From Sva-07 sp963828415 (GTDB lineage Bacteria > Actinomycetota > Acidimicrobiia > Acidimicrobiales > Ilumatobacteraceae), in NCBI GenBank assembly GCA_963828415.1, contig CAWHEI010000012.1, positions 620,001 to 684,000 of the forward strand: a stretch of DNA of 64,000 nt, written 5' to 3'. The notes under the pieces were generated by a model that saw nothing but the letters and a program-made list of their open reading frames with translations, had not been told where the DNA came from and made no database searches. The position numbers were made by a program, and so were the translations under genes. This document shows positions 41,484-49,653 of this stretch, piece by piece. Position 1 is the first letter of the stretch; every line of letters begins with the position of its first letter.

Positions 41484-43857
41484 CTACTGCCTCGCCATCG
41501 CGATGCGGAGACGTTCGTCGGGATCGATGAAGTGGTCGTGGTCGTCGTCACCGAGGTCGATCTGCACCCAGTGGATCTTTCCGGAGAACTTGCTCGTGTC
41601 GACGTCGTAGTCGGGCGTGACGCAGGTGCCCGACTCGTAGCCGATGTCGGTGGTCTCGTCGGCGGAGAAGACCATCGCCTGGGTGGCCTCGACACGACCG
41701 GTGCCGACGGCGTCGCCGTCGTGGTAGAGCGTCACACCGCCGCCCTTGGCGAGACCACCACCGTCGTATGCGAATTCCATCCGGACCTGGTGGGTGCCCT
41801 CGGGAACGGCGACGGTCGCCGATGTCGTGAACCACTGGATGCCGAGCAGGTTGTAGACGAACGTCAGCACGCCGTCCTTGCAGTAGACACCCCAGCCGCC
41901 GAAGCGGCCGCCCTGAGCGATGATCACACCGCTGGCACCGCCGGCGGGGACCTCGACCTCAGCGGTCACCGAGAACGACCGGTTCTTGATGCTCACGACA
42001 CTGTTCTCCGACAGGCGTCCCATGCCGGGGAAGAACTGTTGCGAGGTGCCGTGGATAAGGGTCGGGCGACCTGCCAGATCGGGATTGAGCCGCTCCGCCC
42101 CGCGGTCATCGATCGGCAGCACGTTGTACTTCGTGGCCTCGATGATCCAGAGCCGCTGGAGCTTGGCCAGTCGCTCGGGGTCGGCCGCTGCGAGGTTCTC
42201 GGCCTGGCTGTAGTCCGCGCTGCCGTCGTACAGCTCCCAGGTGTCGTCGTCGAAGGCCGGCAGTACCGCGCCGACCATCTCCCACGGCGTGTGGTGCTTG
42301 GTGACCGCGCTCCAGCCCTTGTGGTAGATGCCGCGATTGCCGAACATCTCGAAGTACTGCAGGTCGTGACGCTCCGGCTCGTCGGGTTGGTTGAAGCTGT
42401 ACAGCATGCTGGTGCCCTCCATCGGCGACTGCTGCACACCGTTGACCATCGTCGGCTCGGGCAGCCCGGCCGCCTCCAGGATCGTTGGCGCGATGTCGAT
42501 CACGTGGGTGAACTGCTCGCGGAGACCGCCCTGCTCGTGGATGCCGTTCGGCCAGTGCACGATGGTTCCGTTGCGCGTGCCACCCCAGTGCGATGCCACC
42601 TGCTTGGTCCATTGGAACGGGGTGTTCATCGCGTGCGCCCAGCCGACCGAATAGTGGTTGTACGACGCTGGTGTCCCGAACTCGTCCATCTTCGAGAGCA
42701 TGAACTCAGGCGTCTCCAACGCAGCCATCCCGTTGAAGTTGGCCATCTCGTTGAAGGCACCGTTCAGCGTTCCCTCGGCAGACGCGCCGTTGTCGCCGAC
42801 GATGTAGTACACGAGGGTGTCGTCGAGTACGCCGAGGTCCTCGATGGCGTCGATCACTCGGCCGACGTGGTGGTCGGTGTGTTCCAGGAATCCGGCGTAC
42901 ACCTCCATCTGGCGTGCCAGAACCGGCTTCAACTCCTCCGGCATGTCGTCCCACGCGGGGATCTCGTCGTGGCGGGCCGTGAGCTCTGCGTCGGCAGGCA
43001 CCACGCCGAGCTGCTTCTGGCGGGCGAACGTGGCCTCGCGCAGGGCGTCCCAGCCGCCATCGAACTGTCCGGCGTAGCTTGTCGGCCCATTCGAGCGGAA
43101 CGTGGTGCGGAGCGTGCGTTGCCCCGGGGGCGAAGTACACGAAGAACGGACGGTCGGGCATCAGAGCCTTCTGCTGGCGGATCCAGCTGATGGCGTGGTC
43201 GGCGAGGTCCTCGGTGAGGTGGTAGCCCTCCTCGGCCGTCGCGGGCGGCTCGACGGGCGTCGTCCCGTAGTACAGCGCCGGCTCGTACTGGTTGTTCTCG
43301 CCGCCGATGAAGCCGTAGAACGTCTCGAAGCCGCCACCGGCCGAGGGCCATGCGTCGAACGGGCCCATCGGCGACGACTGCCACACCGGCACCTCGTGGC
43401 ACTTGCCGAACTGGGCGGTCGAGTAGCCGTTCAGCTTCAACGTCATCGCCAACGGCGCCTTCGTGTTCGGCCGCACCGAGCTGTTGCCCGGCGCCGACGT
43501 CGCGGTCTCGGTGATGCTGCCCATCCCGACCGAGTGGTGGTTGCGGCCGGTGAGCATCGCTTGGCGAGTCGGCGCACACAGCGCGGTCGTGTGGAAGCGG
43601 TTGTAGCGGAGGCCGGTCGCCGCGAGCCTTTCAGCGTTCGGCGTGTTGCAGGGTCCCCCGAATGCCGACGAGGCGCCGAACCCGACGTCGTCGAGCAGCA
43701 CGATCAACACGTTCGGCGCGCCGTCTGGCGGCAACAGCGGTTCGATCGGCGGGTACGTCGTGTCGGGGTCCTTCGCGTCGTAGGTCGTCAGTCCCGGCGC
43801 CGGACGATCCGGGATCGGCAGCATCGAGCGGGCATGGCGATCGGGACGGTTGGACAC
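41484..43857 (-). pseudogene. arylsulfatase interrupted by a single-base frameshift
   Basis: Starts at GTG 43857 after a GAGGAG ribosome binding site. The first ~259 codons encode a Cys-type sulfatase: 'VLIVLLDDVGFGASSAFGG' (metal-binding DD at 56-57), the formylglycine site 'CAPTRQAMLTGR' (Cys94), and 'YFAPGATHAPHHVPLEWADK'. One extra base near 43077 then shifts the frame; removing it restores 'ADK-YAGQFDGGWDALRE...' and a continuous protein of about 790 residues ending at 41484. The distal part contains 'VYYIVGDNGASAEG', 'SHWGGTRNGTIVHWP' and the C-terminal beta domain typical of large actinobacterial sulfatases. Both halves are well conserved, so the lesion is recent or is a sequencing error. 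Confidence 0.88.
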
Positions 43858-43961
43858 GAAGACTCCTCGGGGCAGAACGGATTTCTACAGAACCTAGGTC
43901 ATGTCGACCCCAGTCGTCATCGGCCAGAACGGGCGAATGTCGTCGCGGCAGACGCGAGAAC

Positions 43962-44702
43962 TCACCGACCGCTGAAACGTGCCGGGCGTTTGTCGAGGAA
44001 GGCCGTTCGGCCTTCCTCAGCGTCGGAGCTCGCCCACGCCGCGGTGCGAGCGGTCTCGAACTCGTCGTCGGGGCCGGGTTCGGCGACAGCACGTTCCAAA
44101 CCGAGCTTGTGACCGGCGATCGTGAGCGGCGCCAGACGCGAGAGGTCGTGGGCCCACGCGACGGCATCGTCGAGTGTTCCCAGGCGGTGGATGCCGCCCG
44201 CCGCATGGAGCTGCTCGGCGGTGTACGTCTGGGCGGCGAGCAGCATTGCCCGTGCGATCGGCGGTGAGAACTCCGAGGCCAGGCGGCGGATCGTCCAGTG
44301 GTCGACCACGAGGCCGAGCTTGGCTGCCGGGATCCCCAACACACTGCTCGGCGTTGCCACTCGCAGGTCGGTGGAGATGGCCAGCTGCGCTCCGGCGCCG
44401 AGCGCAGGGCCGTCGATCGCTGCGATCACCGGCACGGGCAGGTGGCCGAAACCGCGCAGCACCGAAGCGAGGTCAGTGGCGAACTGGCCCTCCTCGACGC
44501 CGTTGAGGTCGGCGCCGGCGCTGAACGCCGGCGGTTTGCCCGTGAGCACCACCGCTCGGATCGCATCGGGCGTGCGAGCGGCGATCGCAGCTTGGACGTC
44601 GAGGAGTTCCAACAGCGTGGCGTGGTCGACGGCGTTACGTCGCGACGGCCGGTCGAGCGTGACGATCGAGACGAATCCGTCGTGGGTGAGATCGACCGTC
44701 AT
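43962..44702 (-). CDS. enoyl-CoA hydratase/isomerase-family protein
   Basis: 246 residues from ATG 44702. Crotonase-fold motifs: 'VSIVTLDRPSRRNAVD', the first oxyanion-hole block 'PPAFSAGADLNGV' and the second 'VIAAIDGPALGAGAQLAISTDLRVATPSSVLGIPAAKLGL'. The usual catalytic Glu pair is not fully conserved: the position after 'GAQLAISTDLR' fits, but 'KLGLVVDHW' lacks the second Glu, so it may be an isomerase or other crotonase-type activity rather than a standard hydratase. It probably takes part in fatty-acyl or aromatic acyl-CoA breakdown. It is divergent from the small membrane-protein gene, 37 bp apart. Confidence 0.88.
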   Translation of the reverse strand: MTVDLTHDGFVSIVTLDRPSRRNAVDHATLLELLDVQAAIAARTPDAIRAVVLTGKPPAFSAGADLNGVEEGQFATDLASVLRGFGHLPVPVIAAIDGPALGAGAQLAISTDLRVATPSSVLGIPAAKLGLVVDHWTIRRLASEFSPPIARAMLLAAQTYTAEQLHAAGGIHRLGTLDDAVAWAHDLSRLAPLTIAGHKLGLERAVAEPGPDDEFETARTAAWASSDAEEGRTAFLDKRPARFSGR

Positions 44703-44739
44703 GACCCGCAGCGTCTCGCTCGTAGCATGACCCGACTGT

Positions 44740-45018
44740 ATGTCGAACCCTTCTGCCACGCCCGACGAGATCGATCCCATCCGCGCCAAGCGGGCCCAGA
44801 TCGCCAAGTGGACGCTGCTCGCCAACCGCATCGGCTACCTCTTCGTGGCACTGGCGATGGCGTTGTTCTTCATCGCATTCGCCATCGGGTTCTCGCCGAC
44901 GATGGCAACGCTCGTGATCGTCTCGTTCGTGATCGGCTGCGTCCTGCTGGCCCCCTCGATCATCGTCGGCTACGCCGTCAAAGCCGCCGAGCGCGACGAC
45001 CGCGAACGCGGGTTCTGA
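44740..45018 (+). CDS. small two-helix membrane protein
   Basis: 92 residues from ATG 44740. A charged N-terminus ('DEIDPIRAKRAQIAKWTLLANRIGY') precedes two hydrophobic segments ('LFVALAMALFFIAFAIGF' and 'TLVIVSFVIGCVLLAPSIIVGYAV') and a short charged tail. It resembles uncharacterised small actinobacterial membrane proteins that often sit beside fatty-acid metabolism or TetR genes. Function unknown. 55 bp before the TetR gene. Confidence 0.78.
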   Translation: MSNPSATPDEIDPIRAKRAQIAKWTLLANRIGYLFVALAMALFFIAFAIGFSPTMATLVIVSFVIGCVLLAPSIIVGYAVKAAERDDRERGF

Positions 45019-45055
45019 TTCGGCGCACGCTGAATTCCACCTTGCCGTGTCGGGC

Positions 45056-45076
45056 GTTACCATTGGGTAACCAATG
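45056..45076. promoter_or_regulatory. probable autoregulatory operator of the TetR gene
   Basis: Two overlapping perfect inverted repeats: GTTACC-ATTG-GGTAAC (45056-45071) and CATTGG-GTAA-CCAATG (45061-45076), the latter running into the ATG start at 45074. Such a site would block initiation when bound by the TetR protein encoded immediately downstream. Confidence 0.6.
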
Positions 45077-45661
45077 TCCACTCGACTCACCGCACACGCC
45101 CGCCGGGAACAGATCCTCGACGTCGCCCTCGAGGTGTTCGCGACGCACGGCTTCCACGGCGCATCGATGAACGACGTCGCCGATGCCGTCGGTGTCACCA
45201 AGCCCGTGCTGTACCAGCACTTCGATTCCAAGCGCGACCTGTATCAGGCGCTGATCGACGAGGTCGGCGCCCGCCTTCTCGCCAACATCGCCAAAGCCGC
45301 CGCCGAAGCCACCGACGGCAAGAGCCAGACCGAACTCGGGTTCCGCGCGTACTTCCGATGGGTCGCCGACGACCACGACGGATTCCGGTTCCTGTTCGGG
45401 TCGGGAACGCGACGAGACGACGAGTTCAACGCCGCCGTCATTCGGATCACCGCCGAGGCCGCCAAGGCCGTCGCACCGCTGATCGCCGTCGACATCGACG
45501 AACGCCACCGAACCACGATCGCGCACTCGCTGGTGGGAATGGCCGAAGGAGCGAGCCGCCTCCTCGTCGAGCGCGGCGACGAGTTCGACCCCGACGAGAT
45601 CGCCCAGGTCGTCGCCGATCTCGCCTGGGCCGGCCTCCGCGCCGTCCAACCCAAAGACTGA
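45074..45661 (+). CDS. TetR-family regulator
   Basis: 195 residues from ATG 45074. N-terminal helix-turn-helix: 'RREQILDVALEVFATHGFHGASMNDVADAVGVTKPVLYQHFDSKRDLYQALID', with the recognition helix 'TKPVLYQHF'. The C-terminal ligand-binding domain ('FRAYFRWVADDHDGFRFLFGSG', 'HSLVGMAEGASRLLVE') resembles those of TetR proteins controlling fatty-acid or lipid genes. The operator overlapping its start suggests autoregulation. The nearest candidate targets are the carotenoid oxygenase gene downstream and the enoyl-CoA hydratase/membrane protein genes upstream. Confidence 0.93.
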   Translation: MSTRLTAHARREQILDVALEVFATHGFHGASMNDVADAVGVTKPVLYQHFDSKRDLYQALIDEVGARLLANIAKAAAEATDGKSQTELGFRAYFRWVADDHDGFRFLFGSGTRRDDEFNAAVIRITAEAAKAVAPLIAVDIDERHRTTIAHSLVGMAEGASRLLVERGDEFDPDEIAQVVADLAWAGLRAVQPKD

Positions 45662-45677
45662 CTCCGGGCAAAACCCC

Positions 45678-45727
45678 GTTTGCGTTGCAGTTCCGGTGGG
45701 GCGGGTCACCCGAAGTGCAACGCAAAC
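45678..45727. repeat. imperfect long palindrome between the TetR and carotenoid oxygenase genes
   Basis: GTTTGCGTTGCA (45678-45689) pairs perfectly with TGCAACGCAAAC (45716-45727); the next bases (TTCCGGT/ACCCGAA) continue the stem with one mismatch. It begins 17 bp after the TetR stop. Terminator or REP-like element. Confidence 0.6.
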
Positions 45728-45783
45728 GTGCTCGGGCACGTGCAGGGTTGACAGATGTTCACCCATCGGTCATGGTGGAGTAC

Positions 45784-47133
45784 ATGACTGACACCGTCGC
45801 TGCTGTCCGCGCACCTCGACCGAACGAGAACCCGTACCTCGCAGGCAACTACGCCCCGGTCGAGCAGGAGGTGACCGCGTTCGAGTTGCCCGTCACCGGC
45901 GAGATCCCCGCCGACCTGGAGGGTCGCTGGTTGCGCAACGGTCCGAATCCCGGCGCCGACATCGACCCTGCAGTACATCACTGGTTCATGGGTGCGGGCA
46001 TGGTGCACGGCGTTCGCCTCCGCGGCGGAACGGCCGAGTGGTACCGGAACCGCTTCGTGGCGGGCGACGACGGGTTCTCGGCGAATACCAACGTCGGCGG
46101 GTTCGCGGGCACGACGTGGGCGATGGTCGAAGCCGGTTCACCGCCGGTCGAACTCGGCTACGAACTCGACTCGCTCGGCGCGAACCGCTTCTTCGGCACG
46201 CTGCCGAACGGCTTCAGCGCCCACCCGAAGTACGACCCTGCGACAGGTGAGCTGCACGCGATGGCGTACCACTGGCCCGACCTCGTCGACCACGTCCAGT
46301 ACGTGGTCGTGGGCGCCGACGGCAAGGTCGCCAAGGTGACCGACGTGCCGGTGCCCGACATGCCGATGATCCACGACATGTCGCTCACGCCCACCTACGC
46401 GGTCGTGTACGACCTGCCGGTCACCGTCAACCTCGACGTCGTCGTCGCCGGCTCCCCGTGGCCGTTCACGTGGGCACCCGACCGTGCCGCTCGCGTGGGG
46501 CTGCTGCCACGCAACGGCACCGCCGACGACATCGTGTGGTGTGACGTCGAACCGTGTTACGTGTTCCACCCGCTCAACGCTTACGACGGCGATGACGGCA
46601 CCGTCGTGGTCGACGTGTGCCGGTACGACCGAATGATGGACACCGATCGGCGTGGCCCGTTCACCGACTCGTTGCCGACGTTCGACCGGTGGGTGATCGA
46701 CCCGACCGCACAGCGAGTGTTCGAGACCCGTCTCGACGATCGCCCGCAGGAGTTCCCGCGTCATCATCCCGGCGTCGGGCTCCAGCGCCACCGCTACGGC
46801 TACGCCTCGGAGATCTTCCAAGCGGGCCCGAACCTCCACGGCGCGATCATCAAACACGACCTCGATCGCGGAACAACCGAAGCTCACGAGTTCGGGGCGG
46901 ACCGCGGCGGTGCCGAACCGGTCGTGGTACCGAAGGCCGACGGTGTTGCCGAAGACGACGTCTGGATTCTCACGGTCGTCTACGACCCGGCGAGCGATGC
47001 CAGCGAGCTGTGCATCCTCGACGGCCAGGACATCACCGGACCCGAAGTCGCCCGCATTCACCTCCCCCAACGTGTGCCATTCGGCTTCCACGGCAACTGG
47101 GTGTCCGACAACTCGGTCCCGCCACCATCGTGA
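45784..47133 (+). CDS. carotenoid cleavage oxygenase
   Basis: 449 residues from ATG 45784, chosen over ATG 45772 because a GGTGGAG ribosome binding site lies between them. The seven-bladed propeller family is identified by 'GEIPADLEGRWLRNGPNP' and 'HHWFMGAGMVHGVRL' at the N-terminus and by the four iron-ligand His: 'FSAHPKYDP', 'PMIHDMSLT', 'CYVFHPLNAYD' and the C-terminal 'FGFHGNWV'. Enzymes of this family cleave carotenoids, apocarotenoids or stilbenes at specific double bonds with O2 and Fe2+. The exact bond cannot be told. No carotenoid biosynthesis genes lie in the window. Possibly controlled by the upstream TetR. Confidence 0.95.
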   Translation: MTDTVAAVRAPRPNENPYLAGNYAPVEQEVTAFELPVTGEIPADLEGRWLRNGPNPGADIDPAVHHWFMGAGMVHGVRLRGGTAEWYRNRFVAGDDGFSANTNVGGFAGTTWAMVEAGSPPVELGYELDSLGANRFFGTLPNGFSAHPKYDPATGELHAMAYHWPDLVDHVQYVVVGADGKVAKVTDVPVPDMPMIHDMSLTPTYAVVYDLPVTVNLDVVVAGSPWPFTWAPDRAARVGLLPRNGTADDIVWCDVEPCYVFHPLNAYDGDDGTVVVDVCRYDRMMDTDRRGPFTDSLPTFDRWVIDPTAQRVFETRLDDRPQEFPRHHPGVGLQRHRYGYASEIFQAGPNLHGAIIKHDLDRGTTEAHEFGADRGGAEPVVVPKADGVAEDDVWILTVVYDPASDASELCILDGQDITGPEVARIHLPQRVPFGFHGNWVSDNSVPPPS

Positions 47134-47142
47134 GTGCTCGCT

Positions 47143-47187
47143 TCTCGTGAATTCGTGCGGGAACTGTTCCCGCACGAATTCACGAGA
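47143..47187. repeat. perfect 22-bp-arm palindrome after the carotenoid oxygenase gene
   Basis: Arms at 47143-47164 and 47166-47187 are exactly complementary over 22 bp with a single unpaired central base; each arm contains a GAATTC. It lies between convergent genes, ten bases after one stop and 16 before the other, and is a good candidate for a bidirectional terminator or an inverted-repeat element. Confidence 0.75.
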
Positions 47188-47203
47188 GCTCGAAGGGCGA
47201 GGC

Positions 47204-47497
47204 TCAGTCGGCGGGGACGATGACGAGGCTCGTTGCGCCGCTGGAGTCGGCTGCGGGTTCCTGCACGTCGATCTTCGCGGCGGCCAGAGCGTCGGAGACC
47301 TCGGGAGCGACGCAGTAGTCGAGCCCGTGGACGCTGGCGGTGTGGTCACCGTCCATCGGCTCGTCGACGAACCCGAGCGAGATTCCCTCCTGGCCGTCGG
47401 TTGCTCCTGCGACCCTCAGGAGCGCATCACCGGGGATCCCCTGTTGGGTTCGGACGTCGGTCAGCATCGTGGCCGCGGGTTGGGTCAGGGTCAGCAT
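47204..47497 (-). CDS. HesB/IscA-like protein lacking cluster cysteines
   Basis: 97 residues from ATG 47497; a GAGGAGG ribosome binding site six bases upstream favours it over ATG 47503, which directly abuts the site. The fold reads as A-type Fe-S scaffold: 'LTLTQPAATMLTDVRTQQGIPGDALLRVAG' then 'GISLGFVDEPMDGDHTASVHGLDYCVAPEVSDALAAAKIDV'. The three Cys that bind iron in IscA/ErpA (one after the second strand and the C-terminal CxC) are absent; a lone Cys lies elsewhere. It probably does not carry a cluster in the usual way. Actinobacteria commonly encode such degenerate members. Confidence 0.75.
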   Translation of the reverse strand: MLTLTQPAATMLTDVRTQQGIPGDALLRVAGATDGQEGISLGFVDEPMDGDHTASVHGLDYCVAPEVSDALAAAKIDVQEPAADSSGATSLVIVPAD

Positions 47498-47603
47498 GGT
47501 CATCCTCCTCGGATGTCGGTTGCGTCCCTCCAGACCTACCCGCGCGCTCCGGCTCCGCCAACCTCGATCGCCCGAACGGCCGCTGACCAGGCGTCATACA
47601 GGA

Positions 47604-48965
47604 TCAGGCGAGGGTCGCCGACGCCACCGAGGCCCGTTCCAGCCAACTGCGCGGTTCGGGTAGTCGTTGGGTGGCCACGTAGGCGACCACGACCGCCACG
47701 ATCGCCAGCGGCATGACCGCATAGGCATCGCTCGACAACAGCACCGTTGCGAGCAGGACCGATGTGAACGGCAGCTTCAGCATGGTCGCGCACATCGCTC
47801 CGATGCCGATTGCGAGGCCAGGAACCAGCGACATGCCGGGCAGGTCGGCGGCGAGGACGCCGATCGCGCCGCCGATGAACAGGCTCGGGAAGATCGGCCC
47901 GCCGCGGAACGCACTGAGCGACAGCGCGTAGGCGAGCCCCTTGCACACGACCACGAGGAGCAGTGCGCCGGTCGACCAGGTGGCCGACTGCTCGACCAGG
48001 ACCGGCAACTGCGCCTGCCCGGAGAACAGCACGTTCTCGGTGCCCTGGTCCGTCAGTTCGCCGAACACGACCGCGAGCAGTGCGATCGCAACGCCGAGCA
48101 GCGGGGTGACGACGAGGCGGCGGCCGTGCACCAGCGTGCGCACCGACAGCGCGATCGTGTAGACGAGCCAGCCGATCAGCGGACACAGCAGACCGATCAC
48201 GAGCGCCCATGCGAAGATCGCCACCGTGGGCGTCGTGAACGCCGGGAGGTCGGGAATCGCCAGCGAGAAGGTGCCGAGACCCGTGAGCGAGTCGAGCCCG
48301 ATGAACACCAGGTAGCCGAGTCCCGCCGCAAGCAGACCCGGGAGCAGGGCGACGGCGAGCATCGTTCCTCCGAGCCCGGCGACCTCGAGCATCAAGAACG
48401 CCGCCACCACCGGGGATCCGATCAACGTGCTGATCGCAGCGAAGCTCCCGGCGCTGGCAATCAGCGCGATGGCGGTCGGTTTGGAGTCGCGTTTGATGCT
48501 TCGGATCGCGAGCGCACCGAGCCCGCTGCCGATTGCGATCAGCGGTGCCTCGGGCCCGAGCACCGCACCGAATGCCAGGGTCGCCAGTGCGGCGAGCGCG
48601 ACACCAGGAAGCTCGATCGGCATCGTCGGTCCGCTTTCGTGGAATCCCTCCGAGGGCGAGTGTCCGCAATTGCCCGGGAGTGACCGGACGCAGAGGGCGA
48701 CGAGGAGGCCCGAGAGCGCAAGCAGTGGGACCGGCCACCAGAGCGGGGCCGAGTCGAAGCCCAAACCAGCTGGCAGATCGCTGTACAGGGCCTCCTGGAG
48801 CCAGTCGACGAGGGCGAGGAAGCCGTAGGCGATGATCGCGACCGGAAGGGCGATCAGTGCAGCCAGCACGAGCGCTCGGAGGTACTCGTTCGACTTGACG
48901 ATCACCAGTGGGTCGACCGCCGCTGTTTGACCGTCGGATGGACCAGCCGTTGCGTTCACCAACAC
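47604..48965 (-). CDS. ClC-family chloride channel or transporter
   Basis: 453 residues from GTG 48965 (TTG and GTG codons follow immediately, so the start could be one or two codons later). About ten to twelve membrane helices. ClC selectivity-filter regions are recognisable but divergent: 'GNCGHSPSEGFHESGP' in the first filter region, 'GAVLGPEAPLIAIGSGLGAL' (normally GREGP; the gating Glu is kept) and 'FRGGPIFPSLFIGG' (GGxFxP). This suggests the branch of ClC proteins found in actinobacteria, either a channel or an anion/proton exchanger. It is divergent from the DUF1269 gene. Confidence 0.9.
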   Translation of the reverse strand: MLVNATAGPSDGQTAAVDPLVIVKSNEYLRALVLAALIALPVAIIAYGFLALVDWLQEALYSDLPAGLGFDSAPLWWPVPLLALSGLLVALCVRSLPGNCGHSPSEGFHESGPTMPIELPGVALAALATLAFGAVLGPEAPLIAIGSGLGALAIRSIKRDSKPTAIALIASAGSFAAISTLIGSPVVAAFLMLEVAGLGGTMLAVALLPGLLAAGLGYLVFIGLDSLTGLGTFSLAIPDLPAFTTPTVAIFAWALVIGLLCPLIGWLVYTIALSVRTLVHGRRLVVTPLLGVAIALLAVVFGELTDQGTENVLFSGQAQLPVLVEQSATWSTGALLLVVVCKGLAYALSLSAFRGGPIFPSLFIGGAIGVLAADLPGMSLVPGLAIGIGAMCATMLKLPFTSVLLATVLLSSDAYAVMPLAIVAVVVAYVATQRLPEPRSWLERASVASATLA

Positions 48966-49124
48966 AACGTAGCCAGCACGCCATCCACCGGCACCAGCTG
49001 AGCAGGAAGGTGCGGTGTTCTCGGCCGTCGACCCCTCGAATCAACCCTTTCGGGGGGTGACTGTTCATCACCTCACCGTTTACGTTGCGAAGCTCGTTTC
49101 ACCTCATGAGGAGGGCCCAGGTCG

Positions 49125-49649
49125 ATGACGTCGAAAAAGCCCGTCACAGTCGCTGTTGCGACGTACAACAACAAGGCGTCGGCCGAGCAGGACTACGACG
49201 CGATCCGCGCCACCAAACACCACGGGCAGCTCGACCACCTCGCCATCGCGTTCGTCGAGAAGGACGCCGACGGTCGCCTCAGGATCCACCGTCACGACTC
49301 GACCGCCAAGCACCTGGCATGGGGCGGAGGAGTTCTCGGAGCGGCGCTGACGATCATCTCGGCACCGCTCGGCATCGTATTGCTCGGCCCGTTGGCCGCC
49401 TCGACTGCGGTCTGGGCGGGCGTCGGTGGCTTCGTCGGGCACTTCCATCAGAACATTTCGAACGACGAGGTCCGCAAGATGAGCGACGTACTGGAAACCG
49501 GGCAATTCGGGCTGGCGGTGGTTGCCGTCAATCCGAAGGGAACGAACGTCGAGGCCCTGCTCGCGAATGCGGTTGCCACGGTCGTTGCCGTGAACGTCTC
49601 CGATCCGACCGGCGCCCTCGCCGACGCCTTCGAAGCCGTGGAGGGCTGA
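49125..49649 (+). CDS. DUF1269-family membrane protein
   Basis: 174 residues from ATG 49125 with a GAGGAGGG ribosome binding site. N-terminal 'VTVAVATYNNKASAEQDYDAIRATKHHGQLDHLAIAFVEKDADGRLRIHRHDSTAKHLAWGGGVLGAAL' is the DUF1269 layout: a ferredoxin-like soluble domain, then a Gly/Ala-rich hydrophobic hairpin (about residues 68-105). A second soluble part ('FGLAVVAVNPKGTNVEALLANA') ends the protein. Function unknown; relatives are often stress-induced. The next gene starts four bases after its stop, so the two are co-transcribed. Confidence 0.85.
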   Translation: MTSKKPVTVAVATYNNKASAEQDYDAIRATKHHGQLDHLAIAFVEKDADGRLRIHRHDSTAKHLAWGGGVLGAALTIISAPLGIVLLGPLAASTAVWAGVGGFVGHFHQNISNDEVRKMSDVLETGQFGLAVVAVNPKGTNVEALLANAVATVVAVNVSDPTGALADAFEAVEG

Positions 49650-49653
49650 ACCC

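Noticed and set aside
41484..43004. A separate, complete sulfatase-like gene starting at 43004
   Set aside because: It lacks the catalytic Cys and N-terminal half, and homology continues seamlessly across the frameshift into the upstream ORF.
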